31,907 bases of DNA, taken from Bacteroidota bacterium. Lineage in GTDB: Bacteria; Bacteroidota; Bacteroidia; Flavobacteriales; Weeksellaceae. Made by a program: the position numbers and the translations under genes. The notes beneath the pieces were generated by a model. The model was not told where the DNA came from and did no database searches. It saw nothing but the letters and a program-made list of their open reading frames with translations. Of the stretch, positions 31,729 to 31,907 are shown piece by piece (the stretch's first letter is position 1; each line of letters opens with the position of its first letter). The DNA lies in the NCBI GenBank assembly GCA_018266965.1, contig JAFDZJ010000070.1:1-31907 (forward strand), given 5' to 3'.

Positions 31729-31907
31729 TTATTTTTGATTATAAATATACGATAAAAATTCGTTTTGGTGTTTGTCGGTTTCAAAAGCTCCGGAAAAACT
31801 AGAAGTTACCGTTGCCGAATTGGTATCGCAAATCCCTCTAGAAGCCACACAAAGATGGTCAGCTTCTATCATCACTGCAACATCATCATGACCCAAAACT
31901 TCTTTCA
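31729..31907 (-). CDS. folE: GTP cyclohydrolase I FolE (C-terminal part only)
   Basis: Reading the minus strand from the window edge gives 58 codons (from KEVLGHDDVAVMIEADHLC) and a TAA at 31731-31729. The segment VAVMIEADHLCVASRGICDT is the conserved GTP cyclohydrolase I block; its Cys is the third zinc ligand. The protein ends with SFSGAFETDKHQNEFLSYIY, the normal FolE C-terminus. It forms dihydroneopterin triphosphate from GTP, the first step of pterin and folate synthesis. The rest of the gene lies beyond the window. Confidence 0.93.
   Translation of the reverse strand, partial: KEVLGHDDVAVMIEADHLCVASRGICDTNSATVTSSFSGAFETDKHQNEFLSYIYNQK

Overview
The window is AT-rich chromosomal DNA from a member of the Bacteroidota, most likely class Flavobacteriia and close to the Chryseobacterium/Weeksellaceae group. 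The pointers are a fused CcoN-CcoO cytochrome oxidase, two GLPGLI-family genes, type IX secretion (T9SS) C-terminal sorting domains, the ftsX-DUF3098-uppP-truB gene order, a FolB-FolK fusion, and promoters of the Bacteroidota form TTG-N17-23-TAnnTTTG. I saw no rRNA, tRNA or CRISPR array. The genus is an inference.

Layout. 1-891 is the 3' part of miaB. 958-2999 is an accessory insert holding an ORF6N/PLD-like gene and a Fic gene; it separates miaB from a sigma-54 activator gene (3002-4285), lptE (4308-4835) and a long TPR-tailed protein (4837-6399). 6601-10177 is a compact cbb3 oxidase operon (ccoS, ccoNO, ccoQ, ccoP) closed by a strong terminator. After a small barrel-like protein, a bidirectional terminator separates it from the minus-strand suf operon (sufA-like, sufB, sufC, sufD; 15017 down to 10964). 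15169-16844 holds one intact and one decayed GLPGLI gene. About 850 bp without genes follows, carrying a probable dispersed repeat and an AraC-family promoter. 17698-22246 is an AraC-type regulator followed by four secreted-protein genes. 22313-23650 is a membrane-anchored helix-hairpin-helix protein. 26461-23647 (minus) is ftsX-DUF3098-uppP-truB, with ksgA diverging from it. A Nramp manganese transporter gene (mntH) has a clear MntR-like operator. The right end (minus) is a pterin/folate cluster: folE (partial), a flavodoxin-reductase-like gene, a PTR1/FolM-type pteridine reductase and folB-folK.

Main points. (1) The sequence just before the Fic gene is a decayed second copy of the first codons of the sigma-54 activator gene. 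It differs mostly at synonymous positions, which suggests that the Fic cassette came in with a replacement 5' end of its target gene. (2) The Fic gene is cut from its own C-terminal winged-helix segment by one in-frame TAA; a GLPGLI gene is broken in the same way. (3) Both spacers around the pteridine-reductase gene carry arrays of 7-8 bp tandem repeats that face each other. One pair contains a 19-bp perfect inverted repeat, and one array runs to within 6 nt of the folB-folK start codon. (4) The mntH operator overlaps a promoter that appears to start transcription at or next to the ATG.
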